From positions 557,001-621,000 of the forward strand of contig NZ_CP033580.1 of the NCBI RefSeq assembly GCF_003722315.1: a stretch of 64,000 nucleotides of DNA. Direction: 5' to 3'. The DNA comes from Thermoanaerobacter ethanolicus JW 200 (GTDB lineage: Bacteria > Bacillota > Thermoanaerobacteria > Thermoanaerobacterales > Thermoanaerobacteraceae). Below the pieces are notes generated by a model, which saw only the letters and a program-made list of their open reading frames with translations, did not search any database and was not told the DNA's origin. The first letter of the stretch is position 1. Every line of letters starts with the position of its first letter. The position numbers and the translations under genes are program-made. This document shows positions 7,932 through 17,041 of the stretch, in pieces.

Positions 7932-8757
7932 GGCAATAAATTTGGGGGCAAAAGAACTTAAAAATATTTGCGAAAATCCTAAACTTGAAGCGGAACTGCT
8001 CCTTGCTTACTGTTTGGGGATGGATAGGATAAATCTAATAATTAAAAGAGAAGATGAAGTGGAGGAAGGGGAGTTAGCAAAGTTTTTAGGACTTTTAAAT
8101 ATGAGAAAATCTCACATTCCTTATCAGTACATTGTAAAAAAGCAGCATTTTATGGGATTAGAGTTTTTTGTAGATGAGAACGTGTTAATTCCTAGGCCAG
8201 AGACAGAGATTCTTGTAGAAGAAGTGTTAAAAAGGGTGGAAAGAGGAAATGTAATTTTGGATATAGGTACTGGTAGCGGTGCTATAGCTGTAAGCATATC
8301 TAAATATTTTGCAGATTGTACTGTGTACGCAGTTGACATCAGCAAAAAAGCTATTGAAGTTGCAAAGTACAATGCTGAAAAGCAAGGAGTTTTAGATAGG
8401 ATATTCTTTATAGAAAGTGACCTCTTTCGTAATCTTCCGCCAAATTTAAAGTTTGACTTTATTGTGTCAAATCCTCCCTACATTAAAAGAAATGAAATTG
8501 AGCTACTGCAGGAAGAAGTAAAAAAAGAGCCTATTGTCGCGTTAGATGGAGGAGAAGACGGACTTTTCTTCTACAAAAAAATTATAAAAGAAGCTCCTTT
8601 TTATATGAAATCAGGCGGAAAAATTGGCTTTGAAATAGGATATGGCCAAAAAGAAGAAATAACTAATTTTTTAGAAAAAGATGGATTTAAGGATATTGAA
8701 ATAATTAAAGATTTGGCGGGTATTGACAGAGTGATAATAGCGAAGTATAAGTTATAG
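7918..8757 (+). CDS. prmC: Release factor glutamine methyltransferase PrmC
   Basis: Methylates the glutamine of the GGQ motif of release factors, here most likely the neighbouring RF1. The 279-residue protein has an N-terminal helical domain, then a Rossmann methyltransferase fold with the SAM motif DIGTGSGAIAVS and the catalytic SNPPYI (asparagine at about 184), which binds the substrate glutamine. I chose TTG 7918 because GGGAGGA (7904-7910) is 7 bases upstream; ATG 7900 and GTG 7912 overlap or crowd it. The gene overlaps the end of the DUF1385 frame and sits 48 bases before prfA. Confidence 0.93.
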   Translation: MKIYEAINLGAKELKNICENPKLEAELLLAYCLGMDRINLIIKREDEVEEGELAKFLGLLNMRKSHIPYQYIVKKQHFMGLEFFVDENVLIPRPETEILVEEVLKRVERGNVILDIGTGSGAIAVSISKYFADCTVYAVDISKKAIEVAKYNAEKQGVLDRIFFIESDLFRNLPPNLKFDFIVSNPPYIKRNEIELLQEEVKKEPIVALDGGEDGLFFYKKIIKEAPFYMKSGGKIGFEIGYGQKEEITNFLEKDGFKDIEIIKDLAGIDRVIIAKYKL

Positions 8758-8786
8758 TTTTCACAAAAGATAATATGTGGTATAAT
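8758..8786 (+). promoter_or_regulatory. Possible promoter of prfA
   Basis: A perfect TATAAT (8781-8786) lies 17 bases after a weak TTTTCA (8758-8763), 19 bases before the prfA start. The weak -35 lowers confidence. Confidence 0.4.
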
Positions 8787-8805
8787 CAATCTTTGAGGTG
8801 AGATA

Positions 8806-9876
8806 ATGATTGATAAATTGCAAGCAATAGAAGATAGATATGTAGAATTAAGTCAAAAAATAAGTGACCCTAATATTATTTCAAATGTAAATGAATGGAG
8901 AAAGTATGTAAAAGAGCATGCGGCTATTGAAGATATTGTGTTAAAATACAGAGAATACAAAAAAGTTTTGGAAGATATAGAGGCTACAAAAGAGTTGTTG
9001 TCTTCAAATGATGAAGAACTTAAAGAGATGGCAGAGGAAGAACTTTCTCAATTAGAAGAAAAAAAAGAAAAATTATTAGAGGAGATAAAAATTCTTTTAA
9101 TACCAAAAGACCCAAATGATGAGAAAAACGTCATAATGGAGATTAGGGCAGGAGCAGGAGGAGAAGAGGCAGCTCTTTTTGCCCATGACCTTTTTAGGAT
9201 GTATTCCATGTATGCAGAGAAAAAAGGTTGGAAAGTAGAAATAATGAGCTCCAATGAAACAGATATCGGAGGATTTAAAGAAGTAATTTTGAATATTTCT
9301 GGAAAAGGGGCTTACAGCAGGTTAAAATACGAAAGTGGTGTTCATAGGGTTCAAAGGGTTCCAACCACTGAAGCCGGGGGAAGGATTCACACTTCTACCG
9401 CTACAGTGGCAGTTTTGCCTGAAGTCGAGGAAGTTGATGTAGAGATAAATCCAAATGATATAAAGGTAGATGTATTTAGGTCAGGCGGTCATGGAGGGCA
9501 GAGTGTAAATACGACTGATTCCGCAGTCAGAGTTACCCATATTCCAACAGGAATTGTCGTAACTTGCCAAGATGAAAGGTCACAGATTCAAAATAGAGAA
9601 AGAGCTCTTAAAATTTTGCGAGCAAAGCTTTATGAAATGGCTCTACAAGAACAACAAAGAGAAATTGCTGAGACACGGAAATCCCAAGTAGGTACTGGGG
9701 AAAGGAGCGAGAGGATAAGAACTTACAATTTTCCACAAGGTAGAGTCACTGACCACAGAATAGGTTTAACTTTATATAGATTACAGGAAGTTCTTGATGG
9801 GGACTTGGATGAAATTATAGATGCTTTAATTTTAAATGACCAGGCAGAAAAACTCAAGAATATGAATTTAAATTAA
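8806..9876 (+). CDS. prfA: Peptide chain release factor 1
   Basis: RF1 reads UAA and UAG stop codons and triggers peptide release. The 356-residue protein has the N-terminal coiled-coil domain 1, the PxT anticodon-like tripeptide in the form P186-T-T188 ([14 protein letters not shown]), which marks RF1 rather than RF2 (SPF), and the GGHGGQSVN catalytic loop around residue 230. The glutamine there is the target of PrmC, encoded directly upstream. The ATG follows GAGGTGAGATA. A strong terminator ends the rho-to-prfA block. Confidence 0.97.
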   Translation: MIDKLQAIEDRYVELSQKISDPNIISNVNEWRKYVKEHAAIEDIVLKYREYKKVLEDIEATKELLSSNDEELKEMAEEELSQLEEKKEKLLEEIKILLIPKDPNDEKNVIMEIRAGAGGEEAALFAHDLFRMYSMYAEKKGWKVEIMSSNETDIGGFKEVILNISGKGAYSRLKYESGVHRVQRVPTTEAGGRIHTSTATVAVLPEVEEVDVEINPNDIKVDVFRSGGHGGQSVNTTDSAVRVTHIPTGIVVTCQDERSQIQNRERALKILRAKLYEMALQEQQREIAETRKSQVGTGERSERIRTYNFPQGRVTDHRIGLTLYRLQEVLDGDLDEIIDALILNDQAEKLKNMNLN

Positions 9877-9902
9877 AGGAACAGGGAAACCTGTTCTTTT
9901 TT
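9876..9902 (+). terminator. Terminator after prfA
   Basis: GAACAGG (9879-9885) pairs with CCTGTTC (9890-9896) around GAAA, followed by TTTTTT. Confidence 0.88.
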
Positions 9903-9966
9903 ATTCCTTAAAAGGATATGAAGTGTGTATTATCAAAAAATATAGGTATAATTTAAATTTTTGTGC

Positions 9967-9995
9967 TTGACTAAATAATCGTTATAAATTATAAT
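9967..9995 (+). promoter_or_regulatory. Strong sigma-A promoter ahead of a short transcript
   Basis: TTGACT (9967-9972), a 17-base spacer and TATAAT (9990-9995). The predicted start is near 10002. An intrinsic terminator follows about 130 bases later and no open frame of note lies between them. Confidence 0.75.
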
Positions 9996-10001
9996 TATAA
10001 A

Positions 10002-10138
10002 AAAACACTTTATTAAGTTAAACTAAGAAATAGCAGTATGTGACAAAATACATACAATTTAACATTGCCCCCCAGCTGTCCTCTATAGAGGACGCTTTAT
10101 TCGCTCGATGGTCCTCCTACCTTCGAGCGAATTTTTTT
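10002..10138 (+). ncRNA. Candidate small RNA or leader upstream of the ZIP gene
   Basis: The stretch is bounded by a strong promoter and a perfect 10-bp terminator (ATTCGCTCGA 10099-10108 with TCGAGCGAAT 10123-10132, then seven T). Inside are a GTATGT/ACATAC hairpin (10036-10055) and a 16-bp perfect palindrome centred at about 10085 (GTCCTCTATAGAGGAC). C-rich single-stranded patches include TGCCCCCCAGC and, in the terminator loop, GGTCCTCCTACC. GAGGAC (10088-10093) can pair either inside the palindrome or with GTCCTC in the terminator loop. It may be a trans-acting C-rich sRNA or an attenuator of the metal transporter gene that starts 70 bases later. I recognise no known riboswitch class. Confidence 0.5.
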
Positions 10139-10207
10139 GTGCTAAGCATAAGTTCAATAACGATTTAATACATTTGAAGTAGATTTAAAAATTAAGGGGA
10201 TGTTTTT

Positions 10208-10927
10208 ATGTCTACCTTCAATGCTATGATAATAGGCTCTTTGGTTGGAGTGATTGGCACAGGGCTGGGGGGAGCAGCTACATATTTTTTCAAAAACCCT
10301 TCTGCTAGATTTTTTAGTGGAATTATGGGGATTACTGCGGGCTTGATGCTCTCTATTGTAGTTTTTGACCTGTTGCCTCATGCTTTTGATATAGCAGGTC
10401 TTACATTGGGGACAATTGGGATATTAATAGGAGCTATTTTGATTTCTTTTTTTGACATGATAATAGAAAATATGGATATCGCTGGAGGCTTCATAAAAGA
10501 AGGTGTATTATTAGGAATTGCAATTGCTTTACATAATTTTCCTGAGGGACTTGCAGTGGGCTCTGGTTTTATGGTATCTCAGTCATTAGGTATTAACATC
10601 GCATTGGTTATTGCTTTGCACGATTTTCCTGAGGGTTTAGCAATGGCAACGCCATTTTCTGCAGGCGGCATACCTCCTTATAAAAATGTAATATACACCG
10701 TATTAGCTGGGATTCCTACAGGAATAGGGGCTTTAATTGGAGTTTTGACGGGTGGTATATCCCCTTATTTTATTGGACTTAATTTAGGTATAGCAGGAGG
10801 GGCTATGTTGTATGTGACCTGTGGTGATATAATTCCTGAAGCCAGAAATATTTATAAAGGAGAAATTTCTATTTTGGGGATGATATTAGGTATTATAGGT
10901 GGTATAATAATAACAAAGCATTTGTAA
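10208..10927 (+). CDS. ZIP family metal transporter
   Basis: A 239-residue integral membrane protein that probably imports zinc or another divalent metal. About eight hydrophobic segments are visible. The two ZIP signature helices are clear: ALHNFPEGLAVG and ALHDFPEGLAMA carry the metal-binding His/Asn/Asp, Pro and Glu residues. It resembles the ZupT/bacterial GufA-type group. Starts at ATG 10208 behind AAGGGGA. It follows a promoter-terminator leader region, which may control it. No terminator is seen before the next gene, 27 bases away, so readthrough is likely. Confidence 0.88.
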   Translation: MSTFNAMIIGSLVGVIGTGLGGAATYFFKNPSARFFSGIMGITAGLMLSIVVFDLLPHAFDIAGLTLGTIGILIGAILISFFDMIIENMDIAGGFIKEGVLLGIAIALHNFPEGLAVGSGFMVSQSLGINIALVIALHDFPEGLAMATPFSAGGIPPYKNVIYTVLAGIPTGIGALIGVLTGGISPYFIGLNLGIAGGAMLYVTCGDIIPEARNIYKGEISILGMILGIIGGIIITKHL

Positions 10928-10954
10928 GTTTTAATTCTACAAGGAGTGCCTTAA

Positions 10955-12019
10955 ATGACAAAAATAGTACGCATTAATAAAAATGATCCAGAAATTGAGC
11001 TTATTGATTTTGCAGCAAATGTGATAAGAGAAGGGGGACTTGTGGCTTTTCCTACAGAGACAGTTTATGGAATTGGAGCTAATTCTTTTAATGAAGAGGC
11101 TGTAAAAAAAATATTTATAGCAAAGGGAAGGCCTCAAGATAACCCTCTTATTGTTCATATCGCAGAACTAAAGCAGATTTATGACCTTGTCGAAGATGTA
11201 CCTCAAAAAGCTAAAACTCTTATGAAGAAATTTTGGCCAGGCCCTTTAACACTTATTTTTAAAAAATCAGAAAAAGTACCCTATGTTAATACGGCTGGCA
11301 TGGATACTGTAGCTATAAGGATGCCTTCAAATCCGATTGCTCATCTTTTAATCAAAAGGGCAGAAGTACCTATATCTGCTCCCAGCGCTAATGTTTCAGG
11401 TAAGCCTAGTCCTACTGATGCTTCTCACGTTATTGAAGATTTGTATGGAAAAGTAGATGTAATAATAGATGGAGGAAAATGTGATGTTGGCGTAGAATCT
11501 ACTGTTTTGGATTTGACAGAAAAGGTGCCGGTCATTTTAAGACCGGGAGCAGTTACTTTGGAAATGCTTAAAGAAGTGATAGGAAATGTTGAAGTGGATC
11601 CTTCACTTTTAAAAAAGCCAAAGGAAGATTTAAAGCCTAAGTCTCCTGGCATGAAGTACAAGCATTATTCTCCTAACGCGGAGGTCTATATAGTGACAGG
11701 AGACCTCGAGAAAGTTGTAAAAAAAATTCAAGAATTGACAGAAGAACAATTGAAATATGGTAAAAAAGTTGGTATAATGGCAACGGTACAAACTTCGACA
11801 CAATATGAAAAAGGAGAAATTATTGTCGTAGGGGATAGAAATAGACCAGAGACGATAGCGAAGAATCTTTTTGCAGTCTTACGACAATTTGACAAAAAGG
11901 GAGTAGATGTCATTTTTGCTGAAAGTTTTGAATATGACAACATTGGACTTGCTATTATGAATAGATTAGAAAAAGCTGCCGGTTATAAAGAAATAAGTGC
12001 TGAAGGAGAATTGCCATGA
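10955..12019 (+). CDS. Threonylcarbamoyl-AMP synthase, Sua5 type
   Basis: Makes L-threonylcarbamoyladenylate from threonine, bicarbonate and ATP for tRNA t6A37 modification. The 354-residue protein has the YrdC domain (about 10-205: FPTETVYGIGANSF, KGRPQDNPLIVHI, SAPSANVSGKPSPT) followed by the C-terminal Sua5 domain (about 230-350). The length fits Sua5/YwlC, not the shorter TsaC. The ATG follows AAGGAG. Its last codons overlap the next gene by 4 bases (ATGA). The order matches ywlC-ywlE-rpiB-upp of B. subtilis. Confidence 0.93.
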   Translation: MTKIVRINKNDPEIELIDFAANVIREGGLVAFPTETVYGIGANSFNEEAVKKIFIAKGRPQDNPLIVHIAELKQIYDLVEDVPQKAKTLMKKFWPGPLTLIFKKSEKVPYVNTAGMDTVAIRMPSNPIAHLLIKRAEVPISAPSANVSGKPSPTDASHVIEDLYGKVDVIIDGGKCDVGVESTVLDLTEKVPVILRPGAVTLEMLKEVIGNVEVDPSLLKKPKEDLKPKSPGMKYKHYSPNAEVYIVTGDLEKVVKKIQELTEEQLKYGKKVGIMATVQTSTQYEKGEIIVVGDRNRPETIAKNLFAVLRQFDKKGVDVIFAESFEYDNIGLAIMNRLEKAAGYKEISAEGELP

Positions 12020-12924
12020 AAGTATTATTTGTGTGCACTGGGAATACCTGTAGAAGCCCTATGGCAGAGGGACTTTTTAATGACAAAGCGAAAGCTTTCG
12101 GTAAGGACTTTGAAGCAAAATCTGCTGGAGTATTTGCTCCAGAAGGTTTTCCAGCTTCACAAGAAGCAATAGAAGTATTAAAACAGGATTATAATATAGA
12201 TATTTCAAACCACAGGTCAAAAAGTTTAAGACGTCAAGATTTAGAAGAGGCTGATTTAATTTTAGCTATGTCGAATTCTCATAAACAGAGCATACTTTCT
12301 AAGTACCCAGAATATTCCAATAAAGTTTTTACTATAAAAGAATTTGTAGGGCTAGAGGGAGAGGTTGAGGACCCTTACGGCATGCCTATAGAGGTGTATA
12401 GAGAGACAGCTCGAGAGTTAGAGGATTTAATTTCAAAGATCATAACAAAAATTTCACAAGAAAGGAAGGGTAAAATGGTGATTGCATTAGGAGCTGACCA
12501 TGGTGGCTATGAACTTAAAGAAGCTATAAAAAAGTATTTAGATGAAAAAGGAATAGCCTATAAAGATTTTGGAACTTTTAGTACAGAATCTGTCGATTAT
12601 CCAGATTATGCCCTCAAAGTAGCAGAGGCTGTTGCATCTCATGAGTGCAGCGAAGGAATTTTAGTCTGTGGGACAGGCATTGGTATGTCAATAGCGGCAA
12701 ATAAAGTACCAGGAATTAGAGCTGCTCATGCAGAAGATGTTTTTTCAGCAAAAGCCGCTAAGGAACACAACAATGCTAATATTTTGTGCTTGGGAGGACG
12801 CATTACAGGACCAGGACTTGCTGTGATGATGGTGGAAGAATGGTTAAATGCAACTTTCCAAGGAGGACGTCATCAGAGAAGGATTGACAAAATAGCGGAA
12901 ATTGAGAAAAAGTATAGCAAATGA
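12016..12924 (+). CDS. Fusion: low-molecular-weight phosphatase and ribose-5-phosphate isomerase B
   Basis: A 302-residue fused protein. Residues 1-150 are a low-molecular-weight phosphatase with the P-loop VCTGNTCRSPMAEGL (C7) and the catalytic D119 (VEDPYGMP). The threonine in GNT, where classical tyrosine phosphatases have isoleucine, is the protein-arginine phosphatase signature of YwlE. Residues 154-302 are RpiB, with ADHGGYELK and the catalytic C218 in VCGTGIGMSIAANK. In B. subtilis these are separate neighbours (ywlE, ywlF). The join is in frame, but an internal ATG at 12475 has AAGGAAGGG (12462-12470) just upstream, so free RpiB may also be made. RpiB interconverts ribose-5- and ribulose-5-phosphate. 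Overlaps the sua5-type gene by 4 bases. Confidence 0.9.
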   Translation: MKVLFVCTGNTCRSPMAEGLFNDKAKAFGKDFEAKSAGVFAPEGFPASQEAIEVLKQDYNIDISNHRSKSLRRQDLEEADLILAMSNSHKQSILSKYPEYSNKVFTIKEFVGLEGEVEDPYGMPIEVYRETARELEDLISKIITKISQERKGKMVIALGADHGGYELKEAIKKYLDEKGIAYKDFGTFSTESVDYPDYALKVAEAVASHECSEGILVCGTGIGMSIAANKVPGIRAAHAEDVFSAKAAKEHNNANILCLGGRITGPGLAVMMVEEWLNATFQGGRHQRRIDKIAEIEKKYSK

Positions 12925-12970
12925 TATTAATTTGTGATTAGAAAAGAAATTTTAAACTTACAGGAGGTAA

Positions 12971-13606
<636 letters not shown>

Positions 13607-13623
13607 TAGCGAGGGATGTACAA

Positions 13624-14067
13624 ATGAGACCCTCATGGGATGAATATTTTATGCAAATTGTAGATGTTGTAAAAACTCGCTCTACTTGTCTTAGAAGACA
13701 AGTAGGGGCTATTTTGGTGGTGGACAAACACATAATTTCAACAGGATATAATGGTCCTCCTACAGGGCTTGCCCATTGTGAAGAGACAGGCTGTTTGAGG
13801 GAGCAATTAGGAATACCGTCGGGAGAAAGGCCAGAACTTTGCAGAGGAGTACATGCAGAGCAAAATGCGATTATACAAGCAGCATTGCATGGAGTAAGTA
13901 CCAAGGGGGCTACTTTATATGTAAGCGCTAGCCCCTGTGTTATATGCGCTAAAATGCTAATCAATGCAGGAGTTAAGCGGATTGTATATGAAGAGGAGTA
14001 CCCCGATGAGTTAGCTTTTAAGCTTCTAAAAGAAGCAAATGTTGACTTAGTAAAAATTGAGAGATAA
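13624..14067 (+). CDS. dCMP deaminase (ComEB-like)
   Basis: Zinc-dependent cytidine/deoxycytidylate deaminase, 147 residues. Zinc ligands are in HAEQNA (His and catalytic Glu) and SPCVICAKM (two Cys). The N-terminal [26 protein letters not shown] segment and the inserted [10 protein letters not shown] region are typical of the dCMP deaminase/ComEB group. I chose ATG 13624 with GAGGG (13611-13615) 8 bases upstream over the longer frame that overlaps upp. Supplies dUMP for thymidylate synthesis; ComEB is not needed for DNA uptake in B. subtilis. No terminator follows before the TagO-type gene. Confidence 0.92.
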   Translation: MRPSWDEYFMQIVDVVKTRSTCLRRQVGAILVVDKHIISTGYNGPPTGLAHCEETGCLREQLGIPSGERPELCRGVHAEQNAIIQAALHGVSTKGATLYVSASPCVICAKMLINAGVKRIVYEEEYPDELAFKLLKEANVDLVKIER

Positions 14068-14135
14068 AATAATAGTGGTGTATATTAAATCAAATGAATA
14101 AGATAGAGTGAAAAACTCTCAAGGAGTGTTAAAAA

Positions 14136-15176
14136 ATGAAGGTATACCTCCTATCTTTTATTGTGGCATTTATAGTGTCACTTATTGCTACTCCCATAGC
14201 GAAAAAATTGGCTTTTGCGATTGGAGCCATTGATATACCTGATGAAGAAAGACGCATCCATACAAAACCTATACCCAGATTAGGTGGATTGGCTATATTT
14301 TCTGGTACGATAATAAGCATATTACTCTTTTTGCCCAAAACTTCTGAAACCATTGGTATAGTCTTAGGAGCCACAATAATTGCAGTCTTGGGATTGTTTG
14401 ACGATAAGTACAGTCTTAGTGCAAAAATTAAACTTTTAGGACAAGTTGTAGCAGCCGTAGTACTAATAATAAGTGGTGTGAGAATAGATTGGCTTTCTAA
14501 TCCTTTGGGAGATGGAATGATATATCTGAAAAGCTGGGTAGCCATTCCTCTTACGCTTTTTTGGGTAGTAGGGATTACAAATACTATGAATCTCATCGAT
14601 GGCCTTGATGGACTGGCAGCAGGAATAGCAGTCATATCATCGGGTTCTCTTTTTATAGTCTCTCTTTTAAATGGCAGATTTGCAACCGCTGTTATTTCAA
14701 TCGCTATTGCTGGTGCTGCTTTAGGTTTTTTGCCTTACAATTTTAATCCTGCAAAAATTTTTATGGGAGATACAGGGTCTATGTTTTTAGGATTTGTGCT
14801 GGCAGCTATATCCATACAAGGAGCAGTAAAATCAGCAGCGGCAATCGCCATTGCAGTGCCAATTCTTGCCTTAGGAGTTCCGATATTTGACACAGCCTTT
14901 GCAATTATTAGAAGATTAATAAACGGCAAACCAATTATGGAAGCAGATAAAGGACATTTGCACCACAGGCTTTTAGAAAAAGGCCTTACACAAAAACAGG
15001 CTGTGCTTATAATGTACGGCGTAAGTCTGTTGCTAGGAATAAGTGCTATATTGATATCTTTCAGTAGCGAATTAAAAGGACTGATAATCCTTTTAATTTC
15101 AATTTTGCTTGTAATGTGGGGTGCAGATAAACTTGAGCTTTTAGAAAGGCAAAAAAAAGGTACACAAGCTCGTTGA
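14136..15176 (+). CDS. Undecaprenyl-phosphate GlcNAc-1-phosphate transferase (TagO/WecA type)
   Basis: A 346-residue polytopic membrane enzyme of the MraY/WecA family. It would transfer GlcNAc-1-phosphate from UDP-GlcNAc to undecaprenyl phosphate and so begin synthesis of wall teichoic or secondary wall polymers. Signatures are DDKYSLSAKIK (Asp-Asp metal motif), NLIDGLDGLAAG, KIFMGDTGSMFLGF and the cytoplasmic GHLHHRL histidine motif; the last marks TagO/WecA over MraY. About ten hydrophobic segments. AAGGAG lies before the ATG. It is directly followed by the epimerase gene, which makes the activated ManNAc used in the same polymer pathways. Confidence 0.9.
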   Translation: MKVYLLSFIVAFIVSLIATPIAKKLAFAIGAIDIPDEERRIHTKPIPRLGGLAIFSGTIISILLFLPKTSETIGIVLGATIIAVLGLFDDKYSLSAKIKLLGQVVAAVVLIISGVRIDWLSNPLGDGMIYLKSWVAIPLTLFWVVGITNTMNLIDGLDGLAAGIAVISSGSLFIVSLLNGRFATAVISIAIAGAALGFLPYNFNPAKIFMGDTGSMFLGFVLAAISIQGAVKSAAAIAIAVPILALGVPIFDTAFAIIRRLINGKPIMEADKGHLHHRLLEKGLTQKQAVLIMYGVSLLLGISAILISFSSELKGLIILLISILLVMWGADKLELLERQKKGTQAR

Positions 15177-15206
15177 TAATTGCAACATATTAAGGAGTGT
15201 AAAATT

Positions 15207-16361
15207 ATGACATTAAAAATCATATCTGTTTTTGGGACAAGACCTGAAGCTATTAAAATGGCACCTCTTATTAAAGCTTTGGAAAGAGAAAAAGATTTTG
15301 AATCAAAAGTTTGCGTTACAGCCCAGCACCGGGAGATGCTCGATCAGGTGCTGAGGCTTTTTAATATTACTCCGCATTATGATTTGAACATCATGAAAGA
15401 AAAACAGACATTATCTGAAATTACTACTTCTGCCCTTATAGGGCTTGAAAGAGTCTTTAATAGCGAAAAGCCGGACCTTGTACTTGTACACGGAGATACT
15501 ACAACAACTTTTGCTGCTGCATTAGCAGCTTTTTATCACAAAATTAAGGTGGGACATGTAGAAGCAGGGCTGAGGTCTTTTAACAAATGGTTTCCATATC
15601 CCGAAGAGATAAACAGAAAGCTTACAGGAGTTTTGACAGATTTACACTTTGCTCCTACAAGCAGGGCAAAATTGAATCTTTTAAAAGAAGGAGTAAGTGA
15701 AGAAAGCATTTTTGTTACAGGCAATACTGTCATAGATGCAATGGCATATACTGTAAAGAAAGATTATGTTTTTAGGGATGAACGGCTCAACCAAATTGAT
15801 TACCATGATAAAAAAGTTATTGTAGTTACAGCTCATAGAAGAGAAAATTGGGGTAAACCTCTTGAAAATATATGCAATGCCCTCAAAAGGATTGCTCAAA
15901 ATTACAAGGATGTTTATATAGTATATCCTGTCCATAAAAACCCTGTAGTGAGAGAAACTGTATTTAGCATGTTGGGGGAACTTGGCAATGTGCTTCTTTT
16001 GGACCCTCTTGATACAGACGAAATGCACAATCTCATGGCAAAATGCCATATGGTGATGACTGATTCGGGGGGCTTACAGGAAGAAGTACCTTCTCTGGGC
16101 AAACCCGTGCTTGTTTTGAGAGATGTTACAGAAAGACCGGAGGCTGTTGAAGCAGGGACAGTAAAAGTAATTGGAACAGAACAGGAAGTTGTATACAATG
16201 AAGGAACATTGCTTCTTGAAAACAAGGAAGAATATGATAAAATGGCTAATGCGGTAAATCCCTATGGTGATGGTAAAGCCTCTTTGAGAATAATTCAGGC
16301 GATAAAATATGCGTTTAACTTGAGTGACACAAAGCCAGAGGAATATAAAAGCGGGGAGTAA
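15207..16361 (+). CDS. wecB: UDP-N-acetylglucosamine 2-epimerase (non-hydrolysing)
   Basis: Interconverts UDP-GlcNAc and UDP-ManNAc for wall polymer linkage units (MnaA in B. subtilis). The 384-residue protein has the N-terminal FGTRPEAIKMAPLI, the VHGDTTTTFAAALAAF motif, VEAGLRS, TAHRRENWG and the C-terminal TDSGGLQEEVPSLGKPVLVLRDVTERPE, all diagnostic. I chose ATG 15207 with AAGGAGTG (15192-15199) 7 bases upstream; the longer frame starts inside that site. In many Firmicutes the ATP synthase operon follows mnaA; it is not here. Confidence 0.95.
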   Translation: MTLKIISVFGTRPEAIKMAPLIKALEREKDFESKVCVTAQHREMLDQVLRLFNITPHYDLNIMKEKQTLSEITTSALIGLERVFNSEKPDLVLVHGDTTTTFAAALAAFYHKIKVGHVEAGLRSFNKWFPYPEEINRKLTGVLTDLHFAPTSRAKLNLLKEGVSEESIFVTGNTVIDAMAYTVKKDYVFRDERLNQIDYHDKKVIVVTAHRRENWGKPLENICNALKRIAQNYKDVYIVYPVHKNPVVRETVFSMLGELGNVLLLDPLDTDEMHNLMAKCHMVMTDSGGLQEEVPSLGKPVLVLRDVTERPEAVEAGTVKVIGTEQEVVYNEGTLLLENKEEYDKMANAVNPYGDGKASLRIIQAIKYAFNLSDTKPEEYKSGE

Positions 16362-16372
16362 ACCCCGCTTTT
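16347..16372. terminator. Bidirectional terminator between wecB and the minus-strand gene
   Basis: AAAAGCGGGG pairs with CCCCGCTTTT over AGTAAA. It overlaps the wecB stop and has A/T runs on both sides, so it can serve both converging genes. Confidence 0.85.
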
Positions 16373-16383
16373 ATGAATTTATT

Positions 16384-16680
16384 TTATTTATTAGCTTCTG
16401 CTTTTGTTTGACTTTTAGCGATTAGGTACCACAAATAACCAATTACTATTGCTCCAATGAATCCACCTATTACGTTGTAATCAGCGACTATCCAGCCCCA
16501 TTTGCCAAGATAAGCGCCGCCAAGCCATGCTCCTATTAGATGTGCAACTAGTGCTGCCCAATATGTTCCGTAGATTTTATTTAGCTTTTCGCCGTAAGAT
16601 TCTCCAGCTTTGGAATTGAACAAAGGATGAAATACAAGACTAGATATAAGTCCTACTACAATAAGTGTTACCCAGAACAT
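16384..16680 (-). CDS. Small membrane protein, possibly GlsB/YeaQ-like
   Basis: A 98-residue hydrophobic protein with about three membrane segments (VTLIVVGLISSLVF; YWAALVAHLIGAWLGGAYLG; VIGGFIGAIVIGYLWYLIA) and a charged Lys/Glu tail. The glycine-rich GAWLGG...IGGFIGAIVIGYL pattern faintly resembles transglycosylase-associated (YeaQ/YmgE) proteins, but I cannot assign it firmly. The start has AAAGGAGG upstream on its strand. It is the only minus-strand host gene in the first 55 kb. Its upstream region holds four regularly spaced TGAC half-sites (16761-16825) that may be regulator boxes. Confidence 0.7.
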   Translation of the reverse strand: MFWVTLIVVGLISSLVFHPLFNSKAGESYGEKLNKIYGTYWAALVAHLIGAWLGGAYLGKWGWIVADYNVIGGFIGAIVIGYLWYLIAKSQTKAEANK

Positions 16681-16760
16681 ATACTACGCCTCCTTTTTGA
16701 GAGATTTTTCCTTCCACTTATAATTTTACTTTATAAAAATTATAAAACAAATTTGATTTT

Positions 16761-16826
16761 TGACCTTATTTGACTAAAAAAGTTCACCAGGAAAATTTAT
16801 CTACACATATCTGACCTTTTCTGACT
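16761..16826. promoter_or_regulatory. Phased TGAC direct repeats, candidate regulator boxes
   Basis: TGAC occurs at 16761, 16771, 16812 and 16822. Spacing within pairs is 10 bases and between pairs 51 bases, all close to whole helical turns. This arrangement resembles tandem sites of OmpR-type response regulators. It lies 80-145 bases upstream of the minus-strand gene. No known box is claimed. Confidence 0.4.
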
Positions 16827-16945
16827 TATTCTCTTTTTATCTAATTATTTCTAATAGATGTCCGTTTTTCCTATTATGTAAATAATGAAATTTTTTAGAT
16901 TGATGAATAAATCTTGTTATTTCCGTTAATAATTAAAAATAGAAG

Positions 16946-17008
16946 GGCGGTAAAAATCGGCGGATCCATTCTCCCCCTTGTGGATTCGCTGATATTTTAC
17001 CGCCTTTT
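16946..17008 (+). terminator. Long hairpin with T-run ahead of the YwmB-like gene
   Basis: GGCGGTAAAA (16946-16955) pairs with TTTTACCGCC (16995-17004), and the inner arms GGATCCA/TGGATTC continue the stem around a CTCCCCCTT loop. TTTT follows. It may be a terminator for unseen transcription or an attenuator 34 bases before the gene. Confidence 0.65.
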
Positions 17009-17041
17009 CTCTTTAAGAAAGTATATATGGAGGTATGAGGT

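Larger units (their letters stand above)
16681..17041. other. Divergent intergenic region with repeats and a hairpin
   Basis: 361 bases between the minus-strand membrane protein and the YwmB-like gene. It holds two 15-base direct repeats of the form TGACCTTWTYTGACT (16761-16775 and 16812-16826), an AT-rich stretch, and a long hairpin at 16946-17008. I see no open frame and no convincing sigma-A promoter for either gene. Confidence 0.6.

Noticed and set aside
10154-10381. Minus-strand frame over the start of the ZIP gene
   Set aside because: Antisense to clear ZIP coding sequence, with no start signals.
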